Below, in pieces: positions 27,520-37,649 of a stretch of DNA of 55,450 nt (within the stretch, counting starts at the first letter, position 1; every line of letters starts with the position of its first letter). Location: positions 1-55,450 of the forward strand of contig JAKLFM010000018.1 of NCBI GenBank assembly GCA_022711175.1, read 5' to 3'. The position numbers and the translations under genes are program-made. The notes under the pieces are model-generated. The model saw only the letters and a program-made list of their open reading frames with translations. It did no database searches and was not told the DNA's origin. Source of the stretch: Bacteroidota bacterium (GTDB taxonomy: Bacteria; Bacteroidota; Bacteroidia; Bacteroidales; UBA4417).

Positions 27520-29882
27520 TATTTACCTATTCTGAATGTGTAACTTACCGAAGGGATAATTGGGAAAAGGGCTGTTCGCTGCAAGGCCTTTTTACCGGTA
27601 TTGTCTTGCACAATCTGGTAGTAAAACGGATTCTTCCGATTATAAGCATTATACAGCCCGAAACTCCAGGTGCGCTGGCCCCACTTCTTGTCTTTAACAT
27701 TATTAAATCCTATATCCAGCCTGTGATATGGTGCCGTGCGATAACTATTTCGTTCATCATAACTCTGTACCGGGAATATCCAATTTAAGTCATTTATTAC
27801 AAGATACTCAACCGTTGGCATTGTAATGGCAGTACCTGTTCCGTAAACCCAGGTGAGCGAAACATCCCAGTGAGGGTCAATCTGGTAATTCAGCACGAAA
27901 GATATATCATGCCTGCGGTCGAATTTATAGGGGAATATTTTGCCATCATTTATAAAAGGAAATTTCCTGTCGGAATGAGCCCAGGTATAGCCAAGCCAAC
28001 CAGTGAGGCCGCCGGTTTTTTTCTGCAGAAAGAACTCCGCACCATATCCCCAGCCTTTGCCTGATTCCACCTTGCTTTCCCAATTGGTATAACTCGACAT
28101 AAACGAAGCCCCTTCTTTGTATTCAATGACATTTTTCATGGTTTTGTAATACGTTTCGAATGTAAACTGGAAATCGTGCGGCAGATCGAGTGATAAGCCT
28201 AAAGATACCTGTGACGACTTCATGGGTGGGACCGATGCTGTTGCCGGAACCCATAAGTCGGTGGGAAGGCCTATGTTGCTGTTGGTGAGCAGATGCACAT
28301 ACTGCGACATGTATGAATAGCTAGCCTTGAGTGACAGGGCCGGCGTGAGTAAATAGCGTGCTGAAAGACGCGGCTCGGCTGAAAAATAGCTTTTCTCTTT
28401 CAACAGGAACCCTGAAAAGTGCATACCTCCGTTAATTTTCAGTTTGTCAGTTACCCTGAAATCATCTTCAGCATAGTACGTCACCTCATTCACAGGGACA
28501 TTCTCAGTTCCTGCTTTTTCTTCGGTAGTGGGATCGGTACCTGTTTTTGAACTAGTTACCGAAGCTCCAGGTTTGAAAATATGCCTGGTAAGAGAGATGC
28601 CACTTTTTAAATAATGATCGGGGTGCGGGATGAAATCAAGGTCATATTTGGCGGAATAATCCCTAATTCCACTGTAATAATCAAGGTTGTACTGTGACTG
28701 AATAACGCCGGTATCATTTATTTCAAAATTCAGGAGGTCCTGGTTTACGTAAAACTTATAGTCGCTGTATGTTAATGTAGCGTTGCCGAACAGTTTTCCG
28801 TTGTATTGGTGTGTCCATCGCAGGGCGCTGGTGAGGTTGCCCCATCCTAGTTTCGACTGGCCTGATTCTTTGTAAATCTCCCCTTCATACAGGTAATCTC
28901 TCGTATCCTGAATTTCGTAAAACTTATCATTACCAGTGTACACGCTTAAAAATATGCGGTCTTTGGTACTGAAGATATGATTTACCTTAGCGTTGATATC
29001 AGAAAAATAATAACCTGTTTCGGAGGAATAGTTTCTGCTTTCCATCTGCATCAGCGGCTGAGCGAGATAATCGATATAAGTACGCCGGCCACTGACAATA
29101 AAAGAAGTCTTATCCTTTATTATTGGCCCTTCAATAGTAAGTTTGCTGGCAATAAGCCCCAGGGTGCCAGTAATTTTCAGCTTTTTCATGTTGCCTTCTT
29201 TCATCGAAATGTCGAGCACCGATGACAATCGTCCGCCATATCGGGCCGGGAAGCCTCCTTTTACCAATTCCACATGGTTGATGGCATCGTTGTTGAAAAC
29301 AGAGAAAAACCCGAAAAGATGGTTTGCATTGTAAACCGGAACACCATCAAGCAGTATCAGGTTTTGGTCGGGGCCACCACCTCTCACATAGAAACCGCTT
29401 GTACCTTCGTTTCCCGACTGCACGCCGGGAAGCAACTGCACGGCTTTCAGCAGGTCAGCCTCCCCCAAAAGAGAAGGAAGCTTCTTTATCTGTGAAAGCC
29501 GAAGTTCAACCGTGCCCATGCGCGAAGATTGTGTGGAAGTATTCACGGCATCAGCCTTTACTTCTATGCCTTTCATGGTTACACCGGGTTCAAGCATAAT
29601 ATTTAAACTTGTATCCTGACTGACAACCAGGGCTATTCTCTGTGATGCATAGCCTATATAGCTGAATTTCAGTAAATGATAACCCTTCGAAAGGGACAGA
29701 CTATAAAACCCGTAATGATTTGCTGTTGTGCCGGTCGCAGTGCTATCGGCCATCACATTTGCCCCTATGAGGGCTTCTCCCGAAGTGGCATCTTTAAGAT
29801 ATCCGCTAACTGAAAACCGCTGTGCCTGAGCCGCGGAGAGAATTGTAAGGATTACGAATACGGCAATTAAAAGATTTTTCAT
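27519..29882 (-). CDS. TonB-dependent outer-membrane receptor
   Basis: 787 residues. Signal peptide (1-20, ending AQAQ), a carboxypeptidase-regulatory-like domain (RFSVSGYLKDATSGEALIGA to about residue 105), the plug (KKLPSLLGEADLLKAVQLLP...GFYVRGGGPDQNLILLDGVP) and then a 22-strand-type barrel ending SVSYTFRIGK. The barrel-closing aromatic end supports a complete protein. It takes up an unknown substrate with energy from TonB. Operon with the DUF4249 lipoprotein. Confidence 0.93.
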   Translation of the reverse strand: MKNLLIAVFVILTILSAAQAQRFSVSGYLKDATSGEALIGANVMADSTATGTTANHYGFYSLSLSKGYHLLKFSYIGYASQRIALVVSQDTSLNIMLEPGVTMKGIEVKADAVNTSTQSSRMGTVELRLSQIKKLPSLLGEADLLKAVQLLPGVQSGNEGTSGFYVRGGGPDQNLILLDGVPVYNANHLFGFFSVFNNDAINHVELVKGGFPARYGGRLSSVLDISMKEGNMKKLKITGTLGLIASKLTIEGPIIKDKTSFIVSGRRTYIDYLAQPLMQMESRNYSSETGYYFSDINAKVNHIFSTKDRIFLSVYTGNDKFYEIQDTRDYLYEGEIYKESGQSKLGWGNLTSALRWTHQYNGKLFGNATLTYSDYKFYVNQDLLNFEINDTGVIQSQYNLDYYSGIRDYSAKYDLDFIPHPDHYLKSGISLTRHIFKPGASVTSSKTGTDPTTEEKAGTENVPVNEVTYYAEDDFRVTDKLKINGGMHFSGFLLKEKSYFSAEPRLSARYLLTPALSLKASYSYMSQYVHLLTNSNIGLPTDLWVPATASVPPMKSSQVSLGLSLDLPHDFQFTFETYYKTMKNVIEYKEGASFMSSYTNWESKVESGKGWGYGAEFFLQKKTGGLTGWLGYTWAHSDRKFPFINDGKIFPYKFDRRHDISFVLNYQIDPHWDVSLTWVYGTGTAITMPTVEYLVINDLNWIFPVQSYDERNSYRTAPYHRLDIGFNNVKDKKWGQRTWSFGLYNAYNRKNPFYYQIVQDNTGKKALQRTALFPIIPSVSYTFRIGK

Positions 29883-30035
29883 ATGAAATTTTGCGTAAAT
29901 ATAGTTTGCAATTAAACGTTCATTTTAGCTTTTAAGTATTTTTAAGAAAAGAATTGCCATGGCAGATATAAGCAGCTGAATAGCTATTGATTACGAGAAA
30001 TGAAGGTAAAACAAGCTGGTAATTGATTTTGGCAT

Positions 30036-30043
30036 TACCTTTG
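30036..30043 (+). promoter_or_regulatory. -7 element of the ssrA promoter
   Basis: TACCTTTG fits TAnnTTTG and lies 19 bases before the 5' end of mature tmRNA at 30062. No clear -33 box at standard spacing. Confidence 0.5.
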
Positions 30044-30061
30044 CAGAAGTTACAGGCACAC

Positions 30062-30436
30062 GGGGCTGACTGGTTTTGACAGCAGTGACAGTGGGGTTGT
30101 AAGCATGCCGGGACTTTGAATGATTGGCCCGTTAAAACCAAAAGTTCGCGCCAAATAAATGGCAACAATTACGATTACGCATTGGCCGCTTAATCAAGAG
30201 TATTAACCTGCCAATTGTCCTCCGCGAAGCCTCGCCCTCCGGCGTCGCGGTTCCGGGCATCGCAAAAGGAAGGATAAGGCCGGCGGAGTCCTGACGACGG
30301 TTCGAAAACCAAAAGGAATAAGGTAGCGGTTGGGCTGTTTCCTCCCTGCAACTACCCGACAATCAACTGGGAACTAAGCATGTAGAAAGCGGTTCTGCTG
30401 ACTGTTTGGACCCGGGTTCGACTCCCGGCAGCTCCA
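30062..30436 (+). ncRNA. ssrA: Transfer-messenger RNA (tmRNA)
   Basis: About 375 nt. The 5' end GGGGCTGACTGGTTTTGACA and the 3' end GGTTCGACTCCCGGCAGCTCC form the tRNA-like part; GGGGCTG pairs with CAGCTCC as a 7-bp acceptor stem, with discriminator A at 30436. CCA is not encoded. The tag frame (30162-30194) reads GNNYDYALAA then TAA, ending in the ALAA degron seen by ClpXP. It rescues stalled ribosomes with SmpB. Partial copies of its 3' end follow downstream. Confidence 0.95.
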
Positions 30437-30521
30437 CGAAGTGAGATGACGGGAGGAGAAGTTTATCCCGATGTAACGAAGTGAAATCGGGAACGACCGG
30501 CAGCTCCACGAAGTGGAGATG

Positions 30522-30547
30522 AATCCGCCGACAGGCGGATTTTTTTG
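30522..30547 (+). terminator. Terminator 1 after ssrA
   Basis: AATCCGCC (30522-30529), loop GACA, GGCGGATT (30534-30541), then a run of T. Probably the functional ssrA terminator; the copy nearest ssrA has none. Confidence 0.75.
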
Positions 30548-30630
30548 ATTACAAAAACCGGGAGGAGAAGTTTATCCCGATGCAACGAAGTGAAACCGGG
30601 AACGACCGGCAGCTCCACAAAGTGGAGATG

Positions 30631-30654
30631 AATCCGCTGTAAGGCGGATTTTTT
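30631..30654 (+). terminator. Terminator 2 after ssrA (duplicated unit)
   Basis: AATCCGC (30631-30637) pairs with GCGGATT (30644-30650), followed by four more T. It is a diverged copy of terminator 1 within the third repeat unit. Confidence 0.65.
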
Positions 30655-30660
30655 GTTTAT

Positions 30661-30917
30661 AAAAGCTCCCGGTTGGGCTCGTCTTTCCTACTGACGAGCG
30701 CCATTTTTATTGACTGGTCAGAAATAAGTTTCTGCACAAAGTAACACTTCGGTTGATAATCAGATATTTCTTATCTGATCTCCATCTTTCTGATTTTTAA
30801 TAAATTACTTTGATATCTTTCATCATCTAACGTACATAAGAACTACCTCCGGGCTTGAACATAAATTGCTATTTCATGTTTATAGCAGTACCTTTGCCGC
30901 CGGATATTCTTCGTATC
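30661..30917. other. Non-coding gap between ssrA repeats and the L-domain lipoprotein gene
   Basis: About 257 bases, AT-rich. I see no gene, tRNA or clear promoter. The frame of the following gene is open back to 30855, but the signal peptide places its start at 30918. Confidence 0.5.
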
Positions 30918-32108
30918 ATGAATCATAAATTCTTATCGTGTTTACTTATTATTGTGCTGTTTCAGCTATCATCATGCCTCAAGGATAACACCCCGCCACA
31001 CATCTACCTGCTCGAAGCCCTCACTTTCGAAAGCCAGGCCGATATTGACCAGTTCCACGCACAATATCATGAAACTAAGATCATTGATGGAGACTTAATC
31101 ATCAGTGGCAAAGACATTCACAATCTTAAAGGACTAAAAGAGTTGGCTATCATCAGGGGAAAACTCGTGATCGAAGATTGTCCGGCACTCGAAAACCTCG
31201 AAGGCCTTGAAAACATGATGACTATTGAAGGAAGCTTTTCAATCCTGAGGAACACCACGCTCACCAGCCTTTCGGGTTTCGGCAGTGTGAAGGAGTTAGG
31301 GCAAAACCTCGTGATATCAGGCAACGACTCGCTTGCAAGCCTTGCAGGATTGATTCACCTGGGTAGTATCAAAGGAAACCTCGTAATTACCGGAAATGAT
31401 AACCTCACCAACCTGGCAGGGCTCGAGAATGTAACTTCTATTGGCGGAATCCTTGATATTGACGACAACAAATCCCTTATCAACCTCGCGGGATTAGATA
31501 ATGTGCATTCGCTTGAAAGCACCCTCTCAATCACCAACAACCCGAACCTGAGCAACCTGTCGGGGCTGAATAATGTGAAGCACGTAGGCGGCGATTTTCT
31601 GATAAGTAACAATAATTCGCTTACCGACCTCACGGGACTTGAAAACCTCATGTATGTTGACAGCACCTTTGAGATGGAGGGAAACAGTACCCTGAAAAAT
31701 CTGGAAGGCCTTAACAACCTTTATGCCGTGGGCGATTACCTGAGCATTATCGACAACGATAACCTAACCAGCTTATCAGGCATTGAAAAGCTCAACTATA
31801 CCGGCAGTTTATCCGTTTGGAAAAATGATAAACTCGTGAGTGTGGCTGCACTCATGAATCTGGTAAAATTAACGGGAACACTCGATATCTGGAACAACAG
31901 CGTACTGGTGAGCCTTGCAGGACTTGACAACATTGAGGCTTCCACGGTTCAAAACATTTATATCCTTAACAATCCTTCCCTTTCAACCTGCCATGTTCAA
32001 AGTATTTGTGAATACCTGGCAGGGCCATCAGGCAATGTATCCATAAAGTTTAATGCGAGTGGCTGCAACAGCAATGAAGAGGTAATTGCCAAATGTGGGT
32101 CGAAATAG
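30918..32108 (+). CDS. Receptor-L-domain-like repeat lipoprotein
   Basis: 396 residues from the ATG at 30918, which puts the signal sequence MNHKFLSCLLIIVLFQLSSC at the N-terminus with Cys20 as the lipidation site. The body is made of about a dozen leucine-rich beta-helix units of roughly 23 residues with the pattern LxIxxNxxLxxLxGLxNVxxIxG, for example LVITGNDNLTNLAGLENVTS. That is the fold of the receptor L domain, used in eukaryotic receptors and in bacterial surface proteins. It should sit on the cell surface; the ligand is unknown. Single gene. Confidence 0.8.
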   Translation: MNHKFLSCLLIIVLFQLSSCLKDNTPPHIYLLEALTFESQADIDQFHAQYHETKIIDGDLIISGKDIHNLKGLKELAIIRGKLVIEDCPALENLEGLENMMTIEGSFSILRNTTLTSLSGFGSVKELGQNLVISGNDSLASLAGLIHLGSIKGNLVITGNDNLTNLAGLENVTSIGGILDIDDNKSLINLAGLDNVHSLESTLSITNNPNLSNLSGLNNVKHVGGDFLISNNNSLTDLTGLENLMYVDSTFEMEGNSTLKNLEGLNNLYAVGDYLSIIDNDNLTSLSGIEKLNYTGSLSVWKNDKLVSVAALMNLVKLTGTLDIWNNSVLVSLAGLDNIEASTVQNIYILNNPSLSTCHVQSICEYLAGPSGNVSIKFNASGCNSNEEVIAKCGSK

Positions 32109-32432
32109 ATTAATTAATCATAGCCATCATTTGATATCTGACCATGCTGAAATAGTGGCATTCTGCTCTATTCCCAAATTTTCTTTTTATGACAGTAATG
32201 GTATTTGCTTTGTGAATTGTCCTATCAGTGAAAGAGGTGATCAATTCTTACCAAACAAGTATCCATGCTTAGGTTAACCTCTTTCTAATGCTCAAAATGA
32301 GTAAGTGAGTTCTTATATATCAGTGACGATTAATTTCTCGTAATGCTATCATTAGCTAATGAACAATACGAAAGCCTATTCCACATGTTATCGCTCGAGA
32401 CCAAGCAAATAGATATCTAATCAATAGCAAAT
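32109..32432. other. Intergenic region, no gene recognised
   Basis: 324 AT-rich bases. A 63-codon frame (32086-32277) overlaps the end of the preceding gene and has no support. No repeat or terminator found. Confidence 0.5.
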
Positions 32433-35120
32433 ATGAAAAATCATTACATCTGCTTTCTCTTATTATCAGGAATATTCAATCATTTGACACTATTTGCTCA
32501 AGTGATGTTTCCACCGCCGAATAGCCTTGAAGTTGACAATCAGTCACTTCTTGCCACATGGAATAAGCCACACGCATTATTGCTAAGCCAGAATTTCGAA
32601 GGAACGGTCTTCCCGCCACCCGGCTGGCAAACATACAGCGAAGGTGCCGGATGGAGCAGAGCACAAACAGGAAGTCAGTATTTTGAGATTCCTCCACACT
32701 CCTGGTTCGCGGTTTCTAACGATGATCAGGCGGGACAATCAAATAATGCATGCTGTGATTTACTTATAACTCCTTCTCTGAACCTGACCCAACTTGTGAA
32801 TGGAAAATTGAAATTCTATAGCTTCTTTGACGATTTCTATGGGGGATCAGCCGAGGTACTGATGAGTTCCGATGATGGTACCAGTTGGAATTCAATTAAA
32901 ACGTTAACACAAACAGCTTCATGGCAACTAATAGAGATTGACCTGTCTTCATATTGCGGTGCAGGAGGATTACCATCTGTTAAATTCGCTTTTCATTATA
33001 GCGATAATTATCAATGGGCAAGCGGCTGGGCTATTGATGATGTTATCGTTGATTCTGATTCGGTTGATGTAGTTGGATATAACTTTTATTGCAATGATTC
33101 TCTCATCAGTTTCACTGATTCTCTCTCACTTTACATTCCTGCCAGCCTGGCTCACTTCGGTGACTCAATATCAACGAAGGTAAATGCTGTATATCCTCAA
33201 GGAGTTTCGGGTTTCATATATTATTCTTTCATCTCAAATTTCCTTCCACCCCCAGAAAACTTTTATGCCACAACTATTGATGATTCAATTGTATGGTCAT
33301 GGTCGGCACCTGCCGATACTGCCAACCTCGAGTCATACATGATTTATTATAACCAGGAACCTGTAGCCGAACTTGATAAAAGCACAGGCACATATAGTAT
33401 GATTAATCTATTCCCAGGCGAATATTGTCTTGAAATAACTGCAAAATACGACCTGACGGCATTTGGTTATAATGGTTACTATGCTGAATCGTTAAAAGTT
33501 ACGGATTGCGATTCTGTTATTACAAACGCAATATTGCCTTTCTCTGAGACATGGGATTCCGCTTCTTTTAATCCGGGACAATGGGATCAGGGAGAAAACT
33601 GGGGAATAACCATCACGAATAAGAGTACGATAAATAACTATTCTGCCCGTTTCTCCGGCTATCCGCTAATGAACAATTATTCAAGCTCTCTGGAATCTCA
33701 ACCGCTGAGCGATATCTATCCACTGACTGAAACTCCTTACAAGATAATACTCGAATTCGATGTGGCGTGCACATGCACATTGAATAATGGCACTGAAAAT
33801 TTCTTTGTTGAGTTGTTTCTTAATGGACAATGGCAGTTGCTTGACAATTTCCGAAACGACAGCAGCTTTACCTGGAATCATGAACATTTTGATATCACCG
33901 ATCTGGTAAATGGGCAATTCTTTAAATTCAGGTTCACAGCATGTGGCGATAATTCGTCAGGCATACAGGGCTGGTTTATTGATAATATCAGTGTCAAACG
34001 CCAATACTCGTTAGTGCCCCCACAAAAATTATCTGCGTACCGAAAATGGACATTACCTTATGGTAGCGAATTAACTTGGTCGCCACCGCTAAATATCGGG
34101 GGTGAAATTCAATACAAACTCGATGATAATTCATTTGAGGACTATGTTTCGTATTATGGTTCAGGAGAATACTGGATTGGCAACATATACACCAGTGAGG
34201 TTCCGGCCAGACTGAATTCGGCATCTGTTTCGATGGAGCTTTCGCCATACAATACAGGATCAACATACTCAATTGACGTTTTTAATGCAGACAGGCAGTT
34301 GATCGGGAGTTCCGGTCCATTTGTTCCCGTTACCGGGCAATGGACTGATGTTGTACTACCGGGCATACAAATCAGCGGGTCATTTTACATGATGTTGCAC
34401 ATTATAACCAATTCAGAATCTGACTACTTATTGCTTGATGAGAACGGACCTCAAACTTCCGGTAATAAAACCTGGGTTGTTATGGACGACGGAGTATGGT
34501 ATGAACTAACATATTATTCGTTTGATCCAAGTGTGGCTGCAATAAGAGCAACCGGAATTATTGGAATGTCGGATGTATCATACTCAAATAGCAATAGTCA
34601 TGGGGGTTACAACAGCGAAGATACTACGGGAAACCCCGAATCGAATTTCCTTACTCCTTTATATTACAAAATTTACCGGACAGTTTGGTTTCAACTTCCT
34701 CCTTACGACACCCTGGTTTCCTGGCAATTTTACGACACAACAAGTGTTTGCCATTATATTGACTATCACTACTGGAATTGCGGGAAATTATATGCAACCA
34801 CAGCTGTTTATACTGAAGGCGAATCTGCTCTTTCAAATCTAGGTTTTATACCACCTTATACAGATATCCCCGATAAACCATCCGACAATATTTCACTCTT
34901 CCCTAATCCTGCCTGCAACATAATTCATGTTAAGCTTAGCAGTTTATTCAATGAAATCGAACTTATAAACACAACTGGAATATCTGAACTGAAAATATCG
35001 GTTATTAATCAGTCGGAAATTACCCTGGATATCTCGCATGTGCCACCGGGAAATTATCTTCTTGTTTTTCGAAAAAATAATGGCGAACAAGTATTTAAGA
35101 AGGTAGTTATTTACAAATAA
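32433..35120 (+). CDS. Secreted adhesin-like protein with type IX secretion sorting tail
   Basis: 895 residues. Signal peptide of about 23 residues (ending LFAQ). Two cleaved-adhesin/MAM-like jelly-roll domains are visible: residues about 50-210 (LLSQNFEGTVFPPPGWQTYS ... WAIDDVIVDSD) and about 370-525 (LPFSETWDSASFNPGQWDQG ... GWFIDNISVK). Fibronectin-III-like stretches lie between and after them. The last 75 residues, SLFPNPACNIIHVKL ... GNYLLVFRKNNGEQVFKKV, are the type A C-terminal signal for the T9SS. Exported and probably attached to the surface; binding partner unknown. Its A/T-rich codon use differs from the flanking housekeeping genes. Confidence 0.88.
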   Translation: MKNHYICFLLLSGIFNHLTLFAQVMFPPPNSLEVDNQSLLATWNKPHALLLSQNFEGTVFPPPGWQTYSEGAGWSRAQTGSQYFEIPPHSWFAVSNDDQAGQSNNACCDLLITPSLNLTQLVNGKLKFYSFFDDFYGGSAEVLMSSDDGTSWNSIKTLTQTASWQLIEIDLSSYCGAGGLPSVKFAFHYSDNYQWASGWAIDDVIVDSDSVDVVGYNFYCNDSLISFTDSLSLYIPASLAHFGDSISTKVNAVYPQGVSGFIYYSFISNFLPPPENFYATTIDDSIVWSWSAPADTANLESYMIYYNQEPVAELDKSTGTYSMINLFPGEYCLEITAKYDLTAFGYNGYYAESLKVTDCDSVITNAILPFSETWDSASFNPGQWDQGENWGITITNKSTINNYSARFSGYPLMNNYSSSLESQPLSDIYPLTETPYKIILEFDVACTCTLNNGTENFFVELFLNGQWQLLDNFRNDSSFTWNHEHFDITDLVNGQFFKFRFTACGDNSSGIQGWFIDNISVKRQYSLVPPQKLSAYRKWTLPYGSELTWSPPLNIGGEIQYKLDDNSFEDYVSYYGSGEYWIGNIYTSEVPARLNSASVSMELSPYNTGSTYSIDVFNADRQLIGSSGPFVPVTGQWTDVVLPGIQISGSFYMMLHIITNSESDYLLLDENGPQTSGNKTWVVMDDGVWYELTYYSFDPSVAAIRATGIIGMSDVSYSNSNSHGGYNSEDTTGNPESNFLTPLYYKIYRTVWFQLPPYDTLVSWQFYDTTSVCHYIDYHYWNCGKLYATTAVYTEGESALSNLGFIPPYTDIPDKPSDNISLFPNPACNIIHVKLSSLFNEIELINTTGISELKISVINQSEITLDISHVPPGNYLLVFRKNNGEQVFKKVVIYK

Positions 35121-35301
35121 AACTGCAAAATCTTTATTTACAAGCTGAACAGGCCCTTTGTTTAATGTCATGAATGACACGAAACCAATTTCTCTAAAAA
35201 ACTTGTTTTATTGCCATCAGATTTTCAGAAGTATAGTTACGATTAGTGGTTGGATATATCTCCAGGATATATAATGCTGAAAAACTGAAACCTTTGCAAC
35301 C

Positions 35302-35997
35302 CTAAAAGAGCAATTCTCCCATGAAGCGAATCCAGAGGAGAATGCCAGTCAAGCCACCTGTTAATCCTCCTAATAAAAAAAGCAGTAGTTTTTTCCCTGG
35401 CACATAAAAAAGTAGCATAAAAACAACGAAAAAAATACTGACAGCAAGAATAAATCCTTCAAATCCAAACACCTGGAAGCCAAATTGCTCTGCCAGTTTT
35501 GCATGATCACACAGTATCCTTCCGCTATAAAGCCTTACAAATGACATAACAGCTTCTTTGGCAACGAACATCGAAAGCATTAAACCAACCCAATCAAGGA
35601 GTCCAAAATTATCTTTCGCTTTCCGCCTGAAAGCCAACAACAATAACCCTGACAAACTGAAAAAAACTGAAAAAATGAGACCGAAAAGCTCTATCATTGC
35701 CTTATCTTTCCTGTCCTTTTGCAATAGTTGGTCCCATTTGCTTTTTTCCTGAAAATACTGATTTGCTTTTATTGCATTCTCATTGGCTTGCCTGATGCGG
35801 AGAATATCTGATTGCATCTCTTCATTGTAAAATAATAATTGTCCTAATCCGCTATTATAAGTGCACCGGTATCCTATAGCTTCACCAGTCACTTTTCGTA
35901 CAATCTCATGTAACGTAATTCCGGTAAGCGACAGAGTTATAAATGCCAATGAAACAATCAAAAAGAATTTTAGCCCAGATGCGTTTAGTTGATTCAT
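35302..35997 (-). CDS. Membrane protein of unknown function
   Basis: 231 residues with about five hydrophobic segments: residues 10-30, 103-123, 133-153, 178-199 and 203-226. Between the first and second is a soluble loop of about 70 residues with a helical LRIRQANENAIKANQYFQEKSKWDQ part. No family recognised. It ends 29 bases upstream of the STN-domain gene on the same strand, although transcribed after it. Confidence 0.6.
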   Translation of the reverse strand: MNQLNASGLKFFLIVSLAFITLSLTGITLHEIVRKVTGEAIGYRCTYNSGLGQLLFYNEEMQSDILRIRQANENAIKANQYFQEKSKWDQLLQKDRKDKAMIELFGLIFSVFFSLSGLLLLAFRRKAKDNFGLLDWVGLMLSMFVAKEAVMSFVRLYSGRILCDHAKLAEQFGFQVFGFEGFILAVSIFFVVFMLLFYVPGKKLLLFLLGGLTGGLTGILLWIRFMGELLF

Positions 35998-36026
35998 AGT
36001 CTAAAAATAGCAAATTACTGAAATCG

Positions 36027-37649
36027 TTATTCCATCTCCTCAATCTTACGGTTGATCCTTGATAGCGCCTCATTGAGCTTTTCCTCGGGGGCAATAATAT
36101 TGTAATCGCCCCAGAAGTTTTCGTCATATACATACGGAACATCCGAAAACACAACATTTGGCCTGAGCACCTCTTCGCGGCCAAACCGCACGACATCCAC
36201 CGTATCAATATGGCAGGCGGCAATTTCGAGAAAAGTGCTGAAATTATCGGCCGTGAGGCGATTGCGCAGCCTCGTGCGAAGTTTAAGGTCGCAGCGGGCA
36301 TGGTTCAGGTAATAACGCCCGTTGAAATTTGTATAACTTACATTATAATTGATCTTTTCCAGCTTCACATTGAGTTTGCGGCTCTTCTTCAATACAAGAT
36401 TGTCAACCGCCTTGTCGAGATGAGCCGGGTTGATTTCAAATTCTGCACCAAGAATTGCAAAATTCTCGTTATCAATATAGAGTGTGCCTTTGTAAAGGGC
36501 ATCGTCAATGGTCTCGGCCTGCTCAAAGCTAATGGCATAGGCGTCGCGGTCGTTGTACGAAACCAGGTCGGTATAATTATAATTGTATTCCGGTGTCGCC
36601 GTAAGATCGAGGAAGCCGGGGATGCTTTTTACTATATCGAGCTGCAACGCCGAGAGAATGCCCCCTTTAAGCTTCAGCATCACCGTATCTTTCGGGCTGG
36701 TATTCTGCACTTTACGCGACTTGAGCAACTTCACCTGGTCGGCGTTTTCGCTTAACAGGTACGGCGATTTATAAACCCTGAATACTGCTTCGGAATAACT
36801 GATATATCGGTTGTTCTTTTGAACGCCTTCGCGGTAAAAGGTCGTGACGTAGGCAGGTTCAATGGCATTGTTCTCCTCACGTTGCTGCATTGCCTTGCTT
36901 ACGATGGTCACGGGATCGATGTAGCGGATAACGACCTCCTGCAGCGAAATCACCCTGCGTTCGAGGTAAATGTCAACTTTTTGTTCGTCGAGCAAGCCAA
37001 TGGGTATTTCGCGGGTAAGGTAGCCCATGTGTGAAACCAAAAGAGACGATCCGGCATATTTTGCCGGTACCCTGAGCACAAAATTACCGTCGGCATTGGT
37101 GATGGTCCCGCGGTTTTCCTCGGTAATACCAACCGAGGCATAGGCTACAGGCTTATTGCCCTGCCGGTCGTAAACACTGCCCCTGATAACAAGTTGCCGG
37201 CTTGAATCGGCAATGATAACCGGTGTCATGATTGCCTGAGCTACCGCTTTGGGTTTTTTTACCCTGTAGATAAGAATATGCTGGCCTATCACCCTGTAAC
37301 CAAGTTCGGGATTGCCGAGAATATCGTCGAGCACTTTTTCAAGCGGGCGGTTATCGGCTTCGAGTTTCACCCTGCGGTCGTTCTCAACAAGCCGGCTGTC
37401 GTATATAAACAGGCATCCTGTTTTGGCCGTAATCGTATTAAGCGCTTCGTAGAGTGTGGTCGTTTGCCGCGGAATTGTAACAGGCTTATCAAGCAGTGAA
37501 GTTTGCCCGTAAGCACGAATTATACATAGATGAATGAGAAAGCACAGGACGAGAATATGCCTGGTATGGGATGTAGAATGGTTGTAAAACGGTTTATCGC
37601 CGGCCGTTTTCGGTGTTGCTGCTGTTGTCCGACAGAATGATGGTTCCAT
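36027..37649 (-). CDS. STN-domain + carboxypeptidase-regulatory-like protein, no receptor barrel
   Basis: 540 residues. The start overlaps the anti-sigma gene by 56 bases; the signal segment HILVLCFLIHLCIIRAYG lies at about residues 31-48, so the true start may be slightly internal. Residues about 53-130 are an STN (secretin/TonB N-terminal) domain (LYEALNTITAKTGCLFIYDS ... GYRVIGQHILIYRV). Residues 150-230 are CarboxypepD_reg (LVIRGSVYDRQGNKPVAYAS). The C-terminal 300 residues are beta-rich and resemble the gene at 39331-40584 (FYREGV, YSEAVFRVYKSPY, LKGGILSALQLDIVKS). It is the third gene of an ECF sigma/FecR operon and may carry the surface signal. Confidence 0.8.
   Translation of the reverse strand: MEPSFCRTTAATPKTAGDKPFYNHSTSHTRHILVLCFLIHLCIIRAYGQTSLLDKPVTIPRQTTTLYEALNTITAKTGCLFIYDSRLVENDRRVKLEADNRPLEKVLDDILGNPELGYRVIGQHILIYRVKKPKAVAQAIMTPVIIADSSRQLVIRGSVYDRQGNKPVAYASVGITEENRGTITNADGNFVLRVPAKYAGSSLLVSHMGYLTREIPIGLLDEQKVDIYLERRVISLQEVVIRYIDPVTIVSKAMQQREENNAIEPAYVTTFYREGVQKNNRYISYSEAVFRVYKSPYLLSENADQVKLLKSRKVQNTSPKDTVMLKLKGGILSALQLDIVKSIPGFLDLTATPEYNYNYTDLVSYNDRDAYAISFEQAETIDDALYKGTLYIDNENFAILGAEFEINPAHLDKAVDNLVLKKSRKLNVKLEKINYNVSYTNFNGRYYLNHARCDLKLRTRLRNRLTADNFSTFLEIAACHIDTVDVVRFGREEVLRPNVVFSDVPYVYDENFWGDYNIIAPEEKLNEALSRINRKIEEME

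Larger units (their letters stand above)
30425..30660 (+). repeat. Three partial tandem copies of the ssrA 3' end
   Basis: CCGGCAGCTCCACGAAGTG, which includes the last acceptor-stem bases of ssrA, starts at 30425 (in ssrA), 30497 and 30606. The first and second copies are followed by GGGAGGAGAAGTTTATCCCG and a hairpin of the TCCCGATG...ATCGGGA type. The second and third each contain an AATCCGCC-type terminator. Spacing is 72 and 109 bases, so the units differ by presence of the terminator block. They resemble stacked attachment-site remnants or local duplications. Confidence 0.75.
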
